Below are positions 1 through 6,252 of a DNA stretch of 14,604 nt, one piece after another. The notes beneath the pieces were generated by a model, which made no database searches, was not told where the DNA came from, and saw only the letters and a list, made by a program, of their open reading frames with translations. The first letter of the stretch is position 1, and the number at the start of each line of letters is the position of its first letter. This DNA is from Sideroxydans sp. GTDB lineage: Bacteria; Pseudomonadota; Gammaproteobacteria; Burkholderiales; Gallionellaceae. The position numbers and the translations under genes were made by a program. Location of the stretch: contig JAVBYP010000263.1 of NCBI GenBank assembly GCA_030823965.1, forward strand, positions 1 through 14,604, read 5' to 3'.

Positions 1-783
1 TCCTTGATGCTGGAATATCTACAGATGTATCTGCCTAGTCGAATCAGCTCGAACGCGGATGTGCTGACCAATACGCTGGGCGCTTTGATGGGTGGAGTGC
101 TGGTGTTGGCCATCGCCCCGATGCAGTGGTTCGCAAAAGCTACCCAATGGCGCATCGATCTCTTCCAACGAGGACATGGGGTGGATTTTGGCTTGGCGTT
201 GCTGATGTTGTGGATGTTCGCGCAGATCAATCCGACCCTGCCGATGCTGGGCAACGTGTTCATCACCGAGGCGGCGCATCGCATCTTCGTGACCATGCCT
301 GAAGAGCCGTTCAATCTGTGGGAAAGCGTGGCGGTCGCACTCAATCTGCTGATGATCGGCCTGCTGTTGCAGACCCTTTTGCGTGTGCGTCGTGATGCGG
401 CCATCGCCTTGATGATCGTGTTGTGTGTGGTCGCTTTGGTGAAATTCGGCGCAGCGGCGTTGTTGCTCAAATCGTGGGCACTCATGCTGTGGCTGAATAG
501 CGAAGCCATGCTCGGTATCGTCTTGGGCGTGTTGGCGTTGTGGGCGATGCATTCTCTGCATAGGGTCGCGTTGCTATGGGTCACGGCGACGGCGGCACTG
601 GTCTATCTCATGCTCGCACTGTGGGTACTCGACAGCGGCACCCCGTCTGCGGCGATGCGCCTGTATCATTGGCGTTATGGGCATCTGCTCAATTACAACG
701 GCATGTCGCAGATCGTGTCTGGGGTGTTCCCATTGTTATTGATCGCCTATCTGTGGCGGACGAGCAGAAGACGGACTGAATGA
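1..783 (+). CDS. VanZ-like family membrane protein, 5'-truncated
   Basis: The reading frame is open from the first base of the window, so the true start lies upstream and only the C-terminal 260 codons are seen. The opening residues contain the pattern typical of the end of a VanZ-like domain (ExxQ, P-x-R, then S-x-x-DVLTNTLGALMGG). Several hydrophobic segments follow, suggesting about five or six further membrane helices after the VanZ core, so this is a multi-pass inner-membrane protein. VanZ proper is linked to teicoplanin resistance, but VanZ-like proteins in proteobacteria are mostly of unknown role and no resistance function should be read into this one. It ends 22 bases before the ferredoxin gene on the same strand and may be cotranscribed with it. 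Membrane topology and family are fairly sure; function is unknown. Confidence 0.75.
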   Translation, partial: SLMLEYLQMYLPSRISSNADVLTNTLGALMGGVLVLAIAPMQWFAKATQWRIDLFQRGHGVDFGLALLMLWMFAQINPTLPMLGNVFITEAAHRIFVTMPEEPFNLWESVAVALNLLMIGLLLQTLLRVRRDAAIALMIVLCVVALVKFGAAALLLKSWALMLWLNSEAMLGIVLGVLALWAMHSLHRVALLWVTATAALVYLMLALWVLDSGTPSAAMRLYHWRYGHLLNYNGMSQIVSGVFPLLLIAYLWRTSRRRTE

Positions 784-805
784 TCTTTATGGCAAGGAAT
801 CAACG

Positions 806-1117
806 ATGAATTATTTCGACAAGCATGTGTTCTTCTGCACCAACCAACGAGAAGATGGTAGTGATTGCTGCGGCAATCGAGGTGCACAAAAAGCACGCGA
901 CTACGTGAAAGACAAAGTCAAAGCACTGGGCCTATCCAACCGCCAGAACAAGATACGCATCAACTCGGCAGGTTGTTTGGATCGTTGCGACGACGGCCCT
1001 GTATTGGTGGTCTACCCCGAGGGTGTCTGGTACACCTTCGTGGACGAGAGTGATCTGGATGAGATCATCGAATCGCATTTGAAGAACGGGCAGGTCGTGG
1101 AGCGTCTGAAGATCTAA
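806..1117 (+). CDS. Thioredoxin-like [2Fe-2S] ferredoxin
   Basis: A 103-residue cytoplasmic protein of the thioredoxin-fold [2Fe-2S] ferredoxin type, the fold also seen in NuoE. Candidate cluster ligands are C11, C21 or C22, C57 and C61. The spacing, with a CxxxC pair in the SAGCLDRCDDGP segment, is the family hallmark. The following VVYPEGVWY stretch is also typical. It would carry single electrons, but its redox partner cannot be told from the sequence. The start at 806 has a good ribosome binding site, AAGGAA at 794-799. Its TAA stop shares one base with the ATG of the hydrolase gene (TAATG), so the two are probably translationally coupled. The link to the downstream ABC exporter is positional only. 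Confidence 0.88.
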   Translation: MNYFDKHVFFCTNQREDGSDCCGNRGAQKARDYVKDKVKALGLSNRQNKIRINSAGCLDRCDDGPVLVVYPEGVWYTFVDESDLDEIIESHLKNGQVVERLKI

Positions 1118-1737
1118 TGAGCATCGCATTGCAGAAATTCTCCGTTGATGGTGATGCAGGGCAACTTGAAGGTGTCGTGCATGTGCCTGATGAGATCCCT
1201 TATGCCATCGCGGTCGTGGCCCATCCGCTACCAACGATGGGCGGTAACATGGAGAGCAAGGTCGCGGTGATCCTGGCTAAGACCTTCGCTGACCTTGGGT
1301 GCGTGACTTTCCGCTTCAATTTTCGCGGCGTGGGGGCGAGCGAGGGCGAGTACACCGGAGGGGACGGCGAAGAGCAAGACATGATCTCTGTTGCCCGCTA
1401 CGCGCAAGAGCAGTTCGGCGATGAGCTGCCGCTCATCCTTTCTGGTTTCTCTTTCGGTGGTTACGTCGCCGCGCGTGCTGCGCAAACACTGAAGCCGCAA
1501 CACCTCATCTTGGCTGGGCCTGCAGTGGGGCGCTTTGCCATGCCTGCGGTATCGCCTGACACGTTGGTCATCCACGGCGAACATGACGACGTCGTGCCAC
1601 TGGCGGACGCCTTCGAGTGGGCGCGTCCGCAGAAGTTGGCCATCACCGTTTTGCCTGCCGCCGACCATTATTTCCATGGGCGTCTGACACAATTGCGCGA
1701 CATCGTGAAGAAGCATTTTGTAGGGGTAGCGTTGTGA
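1117..1737 (+). CDS. Alpha/beta hydrolase (COG2945-like)
   Basis: A compact 206-residue alpha/beta hydrolase with no signal peptide. The nucleophile elbow is GFSFGG with Ser112. The acid is in the HGEHDD motif (probably Asp157), and the catalytic histidine is probably His184 in ADHYFHG. The early HPLPTMGG segment and the [13 protein letters not shown] segment match the small 'predicted hydrolase' group COG2945, whose substrates are generally unknown; esters or thioesters are plausible. The gene starts on the last base of the ferredoxin stop codon, and its TGA overlaps the GTG start of the ABC ATPase by four bases. Translation of the three genes is therefore likely linked. All catalytic residues are present, so an active enzyme is expected. 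It could act on the cargo of the exporter encoded next, which is inference. Confidence 0.87.
   Translation: MSIALQKFSVDGDAGQLEGVVHVPDEIPYAIAVVAHPLPTMGGNMESKVAVILAKTFADLGCVTFRFNFRGVGASEGEYTGGDGEEQDMISVARYAQEQFGDELPLILSGFSFGGYVAARAAQTLKPQHLILAGPAVGRFAMPAVSPDTLVIHGEHDDVVPLADAFEWARPQKLAITVLPAADHYFHGRLTQLRDIVKKHFVGVAL
1722..1726 (+). promoter_or_regulatory. Ribosome binding site for the ABC ATPase GTG start
   Basis: AGGGG lies seven bases upstream of the GTG at 1734. It supports starting the ATPase there rather than at in-frame ATG codons further upstream that would run deep into the hydrolase gene. Protein similarity also begins only after this GTG. Confidence 0.6.
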
Positions 1738-2648
1738 ATCCCGTCATCCAAGCCATCGGTCTGCAAAAATCCTACGGCGGTCACCGCGTGGTGGATGGCC
1801 TTGATCTATCCATTCGCAAAGGTGAATGTTTCGGTCTGCTCGGCCCTAATGGCGCGGGCAAGACCACGACATTGCGCATGTTGCTCGGGCTCATCGCGCC
1901 CGATGCCGGTAGCGCCATGTTGCTCGACCTCCCCGTTCCGCAAGCTGCGCGTGAAGCACGTATCCGCGTCGGCGTGGTGCCGCAGATGGACAACCTCGAT
2001 CCTGACTTCACTGTGGCGGAGAACCTGCTGGTGTATGGCCGCTACTTTGGTATGAAGGATGCAGAGATCGAAGCGCGCATCCCGTCCTTGTTGGAATTCG
2101 CCAGCCTCACAAACAAGCGCGATGCGAAAGTGCCGACGCTGTCGGGCGGTATGAAGCGTCGCCTTACCTTGGCGCGTGCGCTGGTGAACGACCCCGATGT
2201 CATCTTCCTTGATGAACCCACCACCGGACTCGATCCCCAAGCACGTCATCTCATCTGGCAACGCCTGCGCGCGCTCACGCAGCAGGGCAAGACCCTTCTG
2301 CTCACCACGCACTTCATGGATGAAGCCGAGCGTCTGTGTCATCGCCTTGCGGTGATGGATAACGGCAAGCTCATCAGCCAAGGTTCGCCGCGAGAACTCA
2401 TCGAACAGAACATCGAGCCGCAGGTGGTGGAGGTGTTCGGTGAGACATCGGGGCAATGGGCGAGTGAACATGCAGCGCACTATGCGCAGCGTTTCGAAGT
2501 GAGTGGCGAATCGGTGTTCTGTTATGTGCGCGATGCGCAGCCGCTGATCGCTCATCTGCAAGCGCAATCTGAACTGCGCTATCTGCATCGCCCTGCGAAC
2601 CTCGAAGACGTTTTCCTCAAACTGACAGGCAGGGAGATGCGCGAATGA
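1734..2648 (+). CDS. ABC transporter ATP-binding protein, NodI/DRA family
   Basis: A 304-residue ABC ATPase read from a GTG start that overlaps the hydrolase stop (GTGA). All nucleotide-binding motifs are intact: Walker [10 protein letters not shown] (37-45), Q-loop Gln84, signature LSGGM (136-140), Walker B VIFLDE (156-161) and switch His193. The C-terminal domain ends in [16 protein letters not shown], which is characteristic of the NodI / drug-resistance ATPase group. Rhizobial NodI works with NodJ to export lipo-chitooligosaccharide Nod factors; related nodIJ-like pairs occur widely in non-nodulating betaproteobacteria with unknown cargo. The cognate permease is encoded at 3109-3888, separated from this gene by a thioesterase gene that starts inside its stop codon (ATGA). 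Family placement is strong; the substrate is not known, and nodulation should not be inferred. Confidence 0.9.
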   Translation: MNPVIQAIGLQKSYGGHRVVDGLDLSIRKGECFGLLGPNGAGKTTTLRMLLGLIAPDAGSAMLLDLPVPQAAREARIRVGVVPQMDNLDPDFTVAENLLVYGRYFGMKDAEIEARIPSLLEFASLTNKRDAKVPTLSGGMKRRLTLARALVNDPDVIFLDEPTTGLDPQARHLIWQRLRALTQQGKTLLLTTHFMDEAERLCHRLAVMDNGKLISQGSPRELIEQNIEPQVVEVFGETSGQWASEHAAHYAQRFEVSGESVFCYVRDAQPLIAHLQAQSELRYLHRPANLEDVFLKLTGREMRE

Positions 2649-3112
2649 ATCTAATATTCCGCATGCTGTGGGTCATCGTGCGCTCCTACTTCCTCAAGCG
2701 CATCGAGATGGACCGTGTCACCAGCTCGCTCAGTTTGCGTGTGCTGCCCAACGACATCGATATCAACTTCCACATGAACAACGGACGCTACCTCACTATC
2801 TGCGACCTGAATCGAGTGGATGTATTCGCACGTAGCGGATTGTTGAAGGCGATGTTCAAACGCAACTGGATACCCGTCATTGCAGAACACACCATGACTT
2901 ATAAGAAGCCGCTGAACATCTTTCAGCGATATGAGGTGAGTCTGGAAATGGTGAGGTGGGACGAAAAGTTTTTTTACATGACGCATACCTTTACGGTGGG
3001 CGAGCGTGTCGTCGCGGAAGGCACATCGAAAGGATGTGTGTATGCACGCGGCAAGGGGGTGGTCAGCCCCGCTGACGCCATCGCCGCTGTCGAACAGGAT
3101 AGGTCGAGATGA
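2645..3112 (+). CDS. Hotdog-fold acyl-CoA thioesterase (4HBT/THEM6-like)
   Basis: A 155-residue protein. Its central segment, [15 protein letters not shown] (residues 36-50), is the active-site helix region of 4-hydroxybenzoyl-CoA thioesterase-like hotdog proteins, with Asp39, Asn41, His43, Asn45 and Asn46. A second block, [10 protein letters not shown], matches the following strand of the family. Such enzymes hydrolyse acyl thioesters. The N-terminal 16 residues are hydrophobic with basic residues and could bind the protein to the membrane surface. The gene overlaps the ATPase gene before it and the permease gene after it by four bases each (ATGA at both ends), so it is an integral part of the transporter operon rather than a neighbour by chance. 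Family is fairly sure; the specific acyl substrate is unknown. Confidence 0.82.
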   Translation: MNLIFRMLWVIVRSYFLKRIEMDRVTSSLSLRVLPNDIDINFHMNNGRYLTICDLNRVDVFARSGLLKAMFKRNWIPVIAEHTMTYKKPLNIFQRYEVSLEMVRWDEKFFYMTHTFTVGERVVAEGTSKGCVYARGKGVVSPADAIAAVEQDRSR

Positions 3113-3888
3113 GTATCTTCGCGTTCCCCAAATTGAGTCTGCGTTTCTTGCCTATCTGGCGCAGGCATTGGCTGGTGTGGAAGAAGATCGCCGCGCCTTC
3201 CATCCTCGGGCATCTGGCTGATCCCGTGATCTATATGCTGGGCCTGGGTTACGGTCTGGGTAGTCTGCTGCCCGAGATGGGCGGCATGTCCTATATGGCT
3301 TTCTTGGCGGCGGGTACGGTGTGCTACAGCACGATGAACAGCGCGAGCTTCGAGGCTCTGTATTCTGGCTTTGCACGCATGCATGAGCAGCGCACGTGGG
3401 AGGCGATACTGAATACGCCAGTCGGATTGGATGACGTGGTGCTGTCCGAGATCCTGTGGGCGGCGACCAAGAGCCTGATGTCCGGCACGGCAGTGCTGGT
3501 CGTCATCTGGGTGTTGGGCCTGTCGCATTCGCTGATGTCGTTGTGGATGATCCCGCTGGCTCTGCTCATCGGTCTGGCCTTCGCCTCCATCGGTCTCATC
3601 ATGACTGCGCTCGCGCCAGCCTACGACTTTTTCATGTACTACTTCACGCTGGTCATCACACCGATGATGCTACTATGCGGCGTCTTTTTTCCGGTCACAC
3701 AGTTGCCGGAAAGTATGCAGTTAGTGGCGAGTCTGTTGCCTTTGACGCATGCCATCGATCTCGCGCGGCCATTGATGAACGGCGAGATCCCGCCGCAGAC
3801 TTTGTTGCATGTTGGCGTGTTGTTGGCCTATACCTTGGTCGCTTTCTATGTGTCGTTGGTGTTGTTCCGTCGTCGTCTGTCTCGTTAA
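3109..3888 (+). CDS. ABC-2 type transporter permease, NodJ family
   Basis: A 259-residue inner-membrane permease with about six predicted transmembrane segments, the usual size for NodJ. The C-terminal ABC-2 signature region runs from LLCGVFFPV (188-196) through QLPES to SLLPLTHAIDLARPL (208-222), the most conserved part of the family. The N-terminal RRHWLVWKK and the early GLGYGLGSL segment also match NodJ-type proteins. It should form the membrane channel for the NodI-type ATPase encoded at 1734-2648, two copies of each making an exporter. Start ATG at 3109 overlaps the thioesterase stop. A short inverted repeat follows two bases after its stop codon. The transported compound is unknown; given the thioesterase between the two subunits, an acylated or lipid-like molecule is a reasonable guess. 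Confidence 0.88.
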   Translation: MSIFAFPKLSLRFLPIWRRHWLVWKKIAAPSILGHLADPVIYMLGLGYGLGSLLPEMGGMSYMAFLAAGTVCYSTMNSASFEALYSGFARMHEQRTWEAILNTPVGLDDVVLSEILWAATKSLMSGTAVLVVIWVLGLSHSLMSLWMIPLALLIGLAFASIGLIMTALAPAYDFFMYYFTLVITPMMLLCGVFFPVTQLPESMQLVASLLPLTHAIDLARPLMNGEIPPQTLLHVGVLLAYTLVAFYVSLVLFRRRLSR

Positions 3889-3889
3889 G

Positions 3890-3911
3890 TATCCCTGCGT
3901 AGGCGGGAATA
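3890..3911. repeat. Short inverted repeat / hairpin between nodJ-like gene and hemJ
   Basis: TATCCC at 3890-3895 pairs with GGGAATA at 3905-3911 with one bulged A, and GC at 3897-3898 can pair with GC at 3903-3904 to close a four-base loop. No run of T follows, so a classical intrinsic terminator is unlikely. On the minus strand it reads ATTCCCGCCTACGCAGGGAT, resembling the widespread ATTCCC-N-GGGAAT class of small repeats such as neisserial dRS3. Resemblance only; copy number in the genome cannot be seen here. Confidence 0.5.
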
Positions 3912-3934
3912 AGGTTTGAGTAAGGAGTTGAATC

Positions 3935-4351
3935 ATGTTGTGGTTAAAAGCGTTTCATATCATCTTGGTCGTGAGCTGGTTCGCGGGGCTGTTCTACCTG
4001 CCGCGCATCTTCGTCAATCAAGCGATGGCGAAAGAGCAGGTCGAGAAGGACCGATTGAATCTGATGGCGGGCAAGCTGTATCGCTTCGTCACGCCCATCG
4101 GCGCGCTCGCAGTCATCACGGGATTGTGGTTGTGGATCGCCTACAGCGACATCTTCACGGGTGGCTGGCTGCACGTGAAGACCACGCTGGTCGCTGGTTT
4201 GGTCGGATATCACCTCTACTGCGGTCATCTGGTGAAAGAGTTCGCCGCAGACCGCAACACACGCAGCCATGTGTGGTTCCGTTTCTTCAACGAAGTGCCC
4301 GTGCTGGTGTTGTTGGTCGTCGTCATCCTTGTCGTTGTGAAGCCTTTTTAA
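3935..4351 (+). CDS. hemJ: Protoporphyrinogen IX oxidase HemJ
   Basis: A 138-residue inner-membrane protein with four predicted helices and the HemJ (UPF0093) signature. The first helix reads LKAFHIILVVSWFAGLFYLP with His8, followed by RIFV, and the third begins GWLHVKTTLV with Lys82. A conserved histidine and lysine of this kind are considered essential in characterised HemJ proteins. HemJ catalyses the oxidation of protoporphyrinogen IX to protoporphyrin IX, the penultimate step of haem synthesis, in bacteria lacking HemY or HemG. Length is normal. The start has a strong ribosome binding site, AAGGAG at 3922-3927. It lies alone between two palindromic intergenic elements, so it may be transcribed separately from the exporter genes. 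CopD-type membrane proteins are distant relatives, but the motif match favours HemJ. Confidence 0.87.
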   Translation: MLWLKAFHIILVVSWFAGLFYLPRIFVNQAMAKEQVEKDRLNLMAGKLYRFVTPIGALAVITGLWLWIAYSDIFTGGWLHVKTTLVAGLVGYHLYCGHLVKEFAADRNTRSHVWFRFFNEVPVLVLLVVVILVVVKPF

Positions 4352-4360
4352 ATGAAGCGG

Positions 4361-4445
4361 TTCGATACATTCTCCGTTCGCCCTGAGTGCCGCGCATCGC
4401 GCGGTGTATCGAAGGGTGCGAACGGTGAACACTCACCGCGAACGG
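4361..4445. repeat. Nested palindromic intergenic element between hemJ and the RNA methyltransferase gene
   Basis: Most of the 102-base gap is symmetric. TTCGATAC (4361-4368) matches GTATCGAA (4406-4413). CCGTTCGCCC (4374-4383) pairs with GGGTGCGAACGG (4414-4425) around a two-base bulge. CCGCGC (4390-4395) pairs with GCGCGG (4399-4404). GGTGA (4424-4428) pairs with TCACC (4433-4437), and a further CGAACGG lies at 4439-4445. The CCGTTCGCCCTGAG / TCGAAGGG combination resembles a palindromic repeat often seen between genes in proteobacteria. It could act as a mobile repeat relic, an mRNA stabiliser or a weak terminator; no U-run is present. Confidence 0.6.
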
Positions 4446-4453
4446 AATATTGA

Positions 4454-5599
4454 ATGCCTGATTTCTTCGCTACCTGTCCGCGCGGACTCGAAAGACTACT
4501 TGCCGATGAGCTGACCGGCTTCGGCGCAAATGACGTGCGCACTACCGATGGGGGTGTCGGCTTTGCGGGAGATTGGGCGCTGAACTATCGCGCCAATCTG
4601 CAAAGCCGTTTGGCTTCGCGCATCTTGTGGCGTGTCAAAGAGCCGACGCGTTTCCGCACCGAGGACGATGTGTACCAAGCTGCGTATGCCTTGCCGTGGA
4701 CGAAGTGGTTCGATGTGAGTTGCACCATCCTCGTCAAAGTTACTGCGATCAAATGCCCGCTCAAGAGTTTGGAATTCATTACGCTCAAGATCAAAGATGC
4801 GGTGTGCGACAAGTTCCGCATGGAAAAAGATGTGCGCCCCAGCGTGGCCAAGTTGGACCCCGACATGCGCATCCACGCTTTCTTCGAGGGTGAACAATTC
4901 ACCTTGTATCTGGATACTTCGGGTGACGCGCTTTACAAACGCGGCGTGCGCATCCACACCAACATCGCACCGCTGCGCGAGAACCTCGCCGCAGGCATCT
5001 TGAAGATGACAGGTTGGAAGCCGGGCATCCCACTGCTCGACCCGATGTGCGGTAGCGGCACCTTCCTCATCGAAGCCGCTCAGATATCGCTCAACATCCA
5101 ACCGGGTATCGACCGCCACTTCGCTTTCGAGAAGTTGAAGAATTTCGACGCCAAACTTTGGAACTCCATGCGCGAGACCGCCATCGCCGCGCAACTACCG
5201 GTGAGCGAACTGCCACTGTATGGCAGTGACCTCTATGGCGATGCGCTCAAAGCTGCGCATCAGAATCTGGAAGACGCTGGCATCCGCCAGACGGTCGACC
5301 TCAAACAGTGCAACGCATTGGAAGCCTCGCCGCCAGAGAAAGAAGGCATCCTCGTGGCGAACTTGCCTTACGGCGAACGCATGGGCGACGAAGACGAATT
5401 GGCCGAGTTGTATCCGCAACTGGGTGACGTGCTGAAAAAGAAATTCGGCGGTTGGAACGCCTATCTTTTTACCGCCGATTTACGCATCACCAAACTCATG
5501 CGCCTTGCCCCCTCCAAGCGCACTCCGCTCTACAACGGCGCAATCGAGTGCAGATTGTTCGAGTACAAAATTATTGGGGGAAGTAATCGTCCGAAGTAA
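4454..5599 (+). CDS. THUMP-domain class I SAM-dependent RNA methyltransferase (RlmL-like, UPF0020)
   Basis: A 381-residue protein with an N-terminal ferredoxin-like plus THUMP RNA-binding region (about 1-155) and a C-terminal Rossmann methyltransferase domain. The link LYKRGVR followed by APLRENLAAGIL (about 161-183) is typical of the RlmL/YpsC group. SAM-binding motif I is LLDPMCGSGTF (194-204), the acidic motif is GSDLYGDAL (257-265), and catalytic motif IV is NLPYGER (303-309). Relatives methylate the exocyclic N2 of guanine in 23S rRNA (E. coli RlmL at G2445). Unlike E. coli RlmL it lacks a fused RlmK domain, giving the short single-function form. Motif IV has Leu where NPPYGER is usual. 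The ribosome binding site is weak (CGGA at 4443-4446), and the upstream gap is filled by a palindromic element. Confidence 0.87.
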   Translation: MPDFFATCPRGLERLLADELTGFGANDVRTTDGGVGFAGDWALNYRANLQSRLASRILWRVKEPTRFRTEDDVYQAAYALPWTKWFDVSCTILVKVTAIKCPLKSLEFITLKIKDAVCDKFRMEKDVRPSVAKLDPDMRIHAFFEGEQFTLYLDTSGDALYKRGVRIHTNIAPLRENLAAGILKMTGWKPGIPLLDPMCGSGTFLIEAAQISLNIQPGIDRHFAFEKLKNFDAKLWNSMRETAIAAQLPVSELPLYGSDLYGDALKAAHQNLEDAGIRQTVDLKQCNALEASPPEKEGILVANLPYGERMGDEDELAELYPQLGDVLKKKFGGWNAYLFTADLRITKLMRLAPSKRTPLYNGAIECRLFEYKIIGGSNRPK

Positions 5600-5620
5600 A
5601 AAACGTTTTTCGGAGGTGCC

Positions 5621-6187
5621 ATGTCGATCAGAAATAAATTCCTACTGAATCCCGCCAGAGCCACGCTCGTCGTCATAGATGTGCAGGAAAGGCTCTGTGC
5701 GGCGATGGATGCGAACGTGTTGGCCCAACTGACAAAGAATGCCGGCATCCTGTTGGAGAGCGCAGCCGAATTGGGCGTGCCCGTGATCTTCACCGAACAG
5801 TACGTCAAAGGCTTGGGTTCGACATTGAGTGAACTGCGCAGTCGAGCGCCAACTGCCCCTGCGATCGAAAAGATGTCGTTTAGTTGTTGCGGCAACGAGG
5901 CGTTCATCAAGCAACTCAAAGACAGTGACAGGACGCAGGTCATCGTCGCCGGTATGGAGACGCATGTGTGCGTGCAACAAACCGTCATCGACCTGCTGGC
6001 GGAAGGCTTCGATGTGCACGTCGTCAAAGATGCGGTGATGAGTCGCAGCAACGACAACAGACAGACTGCGATGGAAGCGATGGCATTGGCTGGGGCTGTA
6101 CCCACCAGCACAGAGTCCGTGGTGTTCCAGTTGTTGAGAGTCGCGGGGACGGACTCGTTCAAGAAGTTATCGAAGCTGGTCAAATGA
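5621..6187 (+). CDS. Isochorismatase-family cysteine hydrolase
   Basis: A 188-residue cytoplasmic protein of the isochorismatase-like fold. The catalytic triad typical of the family is visible: Asp20 in VVIDVQERL, Lys84 in IEKMSFS and the nucleophile Cys117 in GMETHVCVQQT. A cis-peptide segment of the family lies just before Cys117. Length and motifs fit the small hydrolase subgroup close to YcaC and eukaryotic ISOC1, whose substrates are usually unknown; a true isochorismatase role is unlikely without siderophore genes nearby. The start at 5621 has a strong GGAGG at 5612-5616. The gene is 21 bases after the methyltransferase stop on the same strand and is closed by the rho-independent terminator at 6207-6234. 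Confidence 0.88.
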   Translation: MSIRNKFLLNPARATLVVIDVQERLCAAMDANVLAQLTKNAGILLESAAELGVPVIFTEQYVKGLGSTLSELRSRAPTAPAIEKMSFSCCGNEAFIKQLKDSDRTQVIVAGMETHVCVQQTVIDLLAEGFDVHVVKDAVMSRSNDNRQTAMEAMALAGAVPTSTESVVFQLLRVAGTDSFKKLSKLVK

Positions 6188-6206
6188 CACGAATGTAATA
6201 GTGAAT

Positions 6207-6234
6207 AAAAAACCGCGCCGAGGCGCGGTTTTTT
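6207..6234. terminator. Bidirectional rho-independent terminator
   Basis: AAAAAACCGCGCC (6207-6219) is a perfect inverted match to GGCGCGGTTTTTT (6222-6234), giving a GC-rich stem of about seven pairs with a tiny loop, flanked by A and T runs. It sits between the convergent hydrolase (plus) and pilU (minus) and would stop transcription from both sides. Confidence 0.93.
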
Positions 6235-6252
6235 ATTGGGGTGACGACATCA

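Noticed and set aside
1..783. Glycopeptide resistance from the VanZ-like gene
   Set aside because: VanZ-like proteins are widespread in bacteria without vancomycin or teicoplanin resistance, and the gene is incomplete here with no van cluster nearby.
1617..1733. Upstream extension of the ABC ATPase to an ATG at 1617
   Set aside because: It would overlap the hydrolase by 120 bases and add unconserved residues; the GTG at 1734 has a good ribosome binding site and begins just before the conserved domain.
1806..2588. A 260-codon minus-strand open frame opposite the ABC ATPase gene
   Set aside because: It is His/Arg-rich and motif-free, a shadow of the codon pattern of the real ATPase gene.
1734..3888. 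Nodulation function for the NodI/NodJ-like genes
   Set aside because: No nodABC or other symbiosis gene is in the window, and NodIJ-like exporters are common in free-living betaproteobacteria.
5599..5610. Perfect palindrome AAAAACGTTTTT before the isochorismatase-family gene
   Set aside because: It is short and A/T-rich, lacks a stem with loop or a promoter context, and may be chance.
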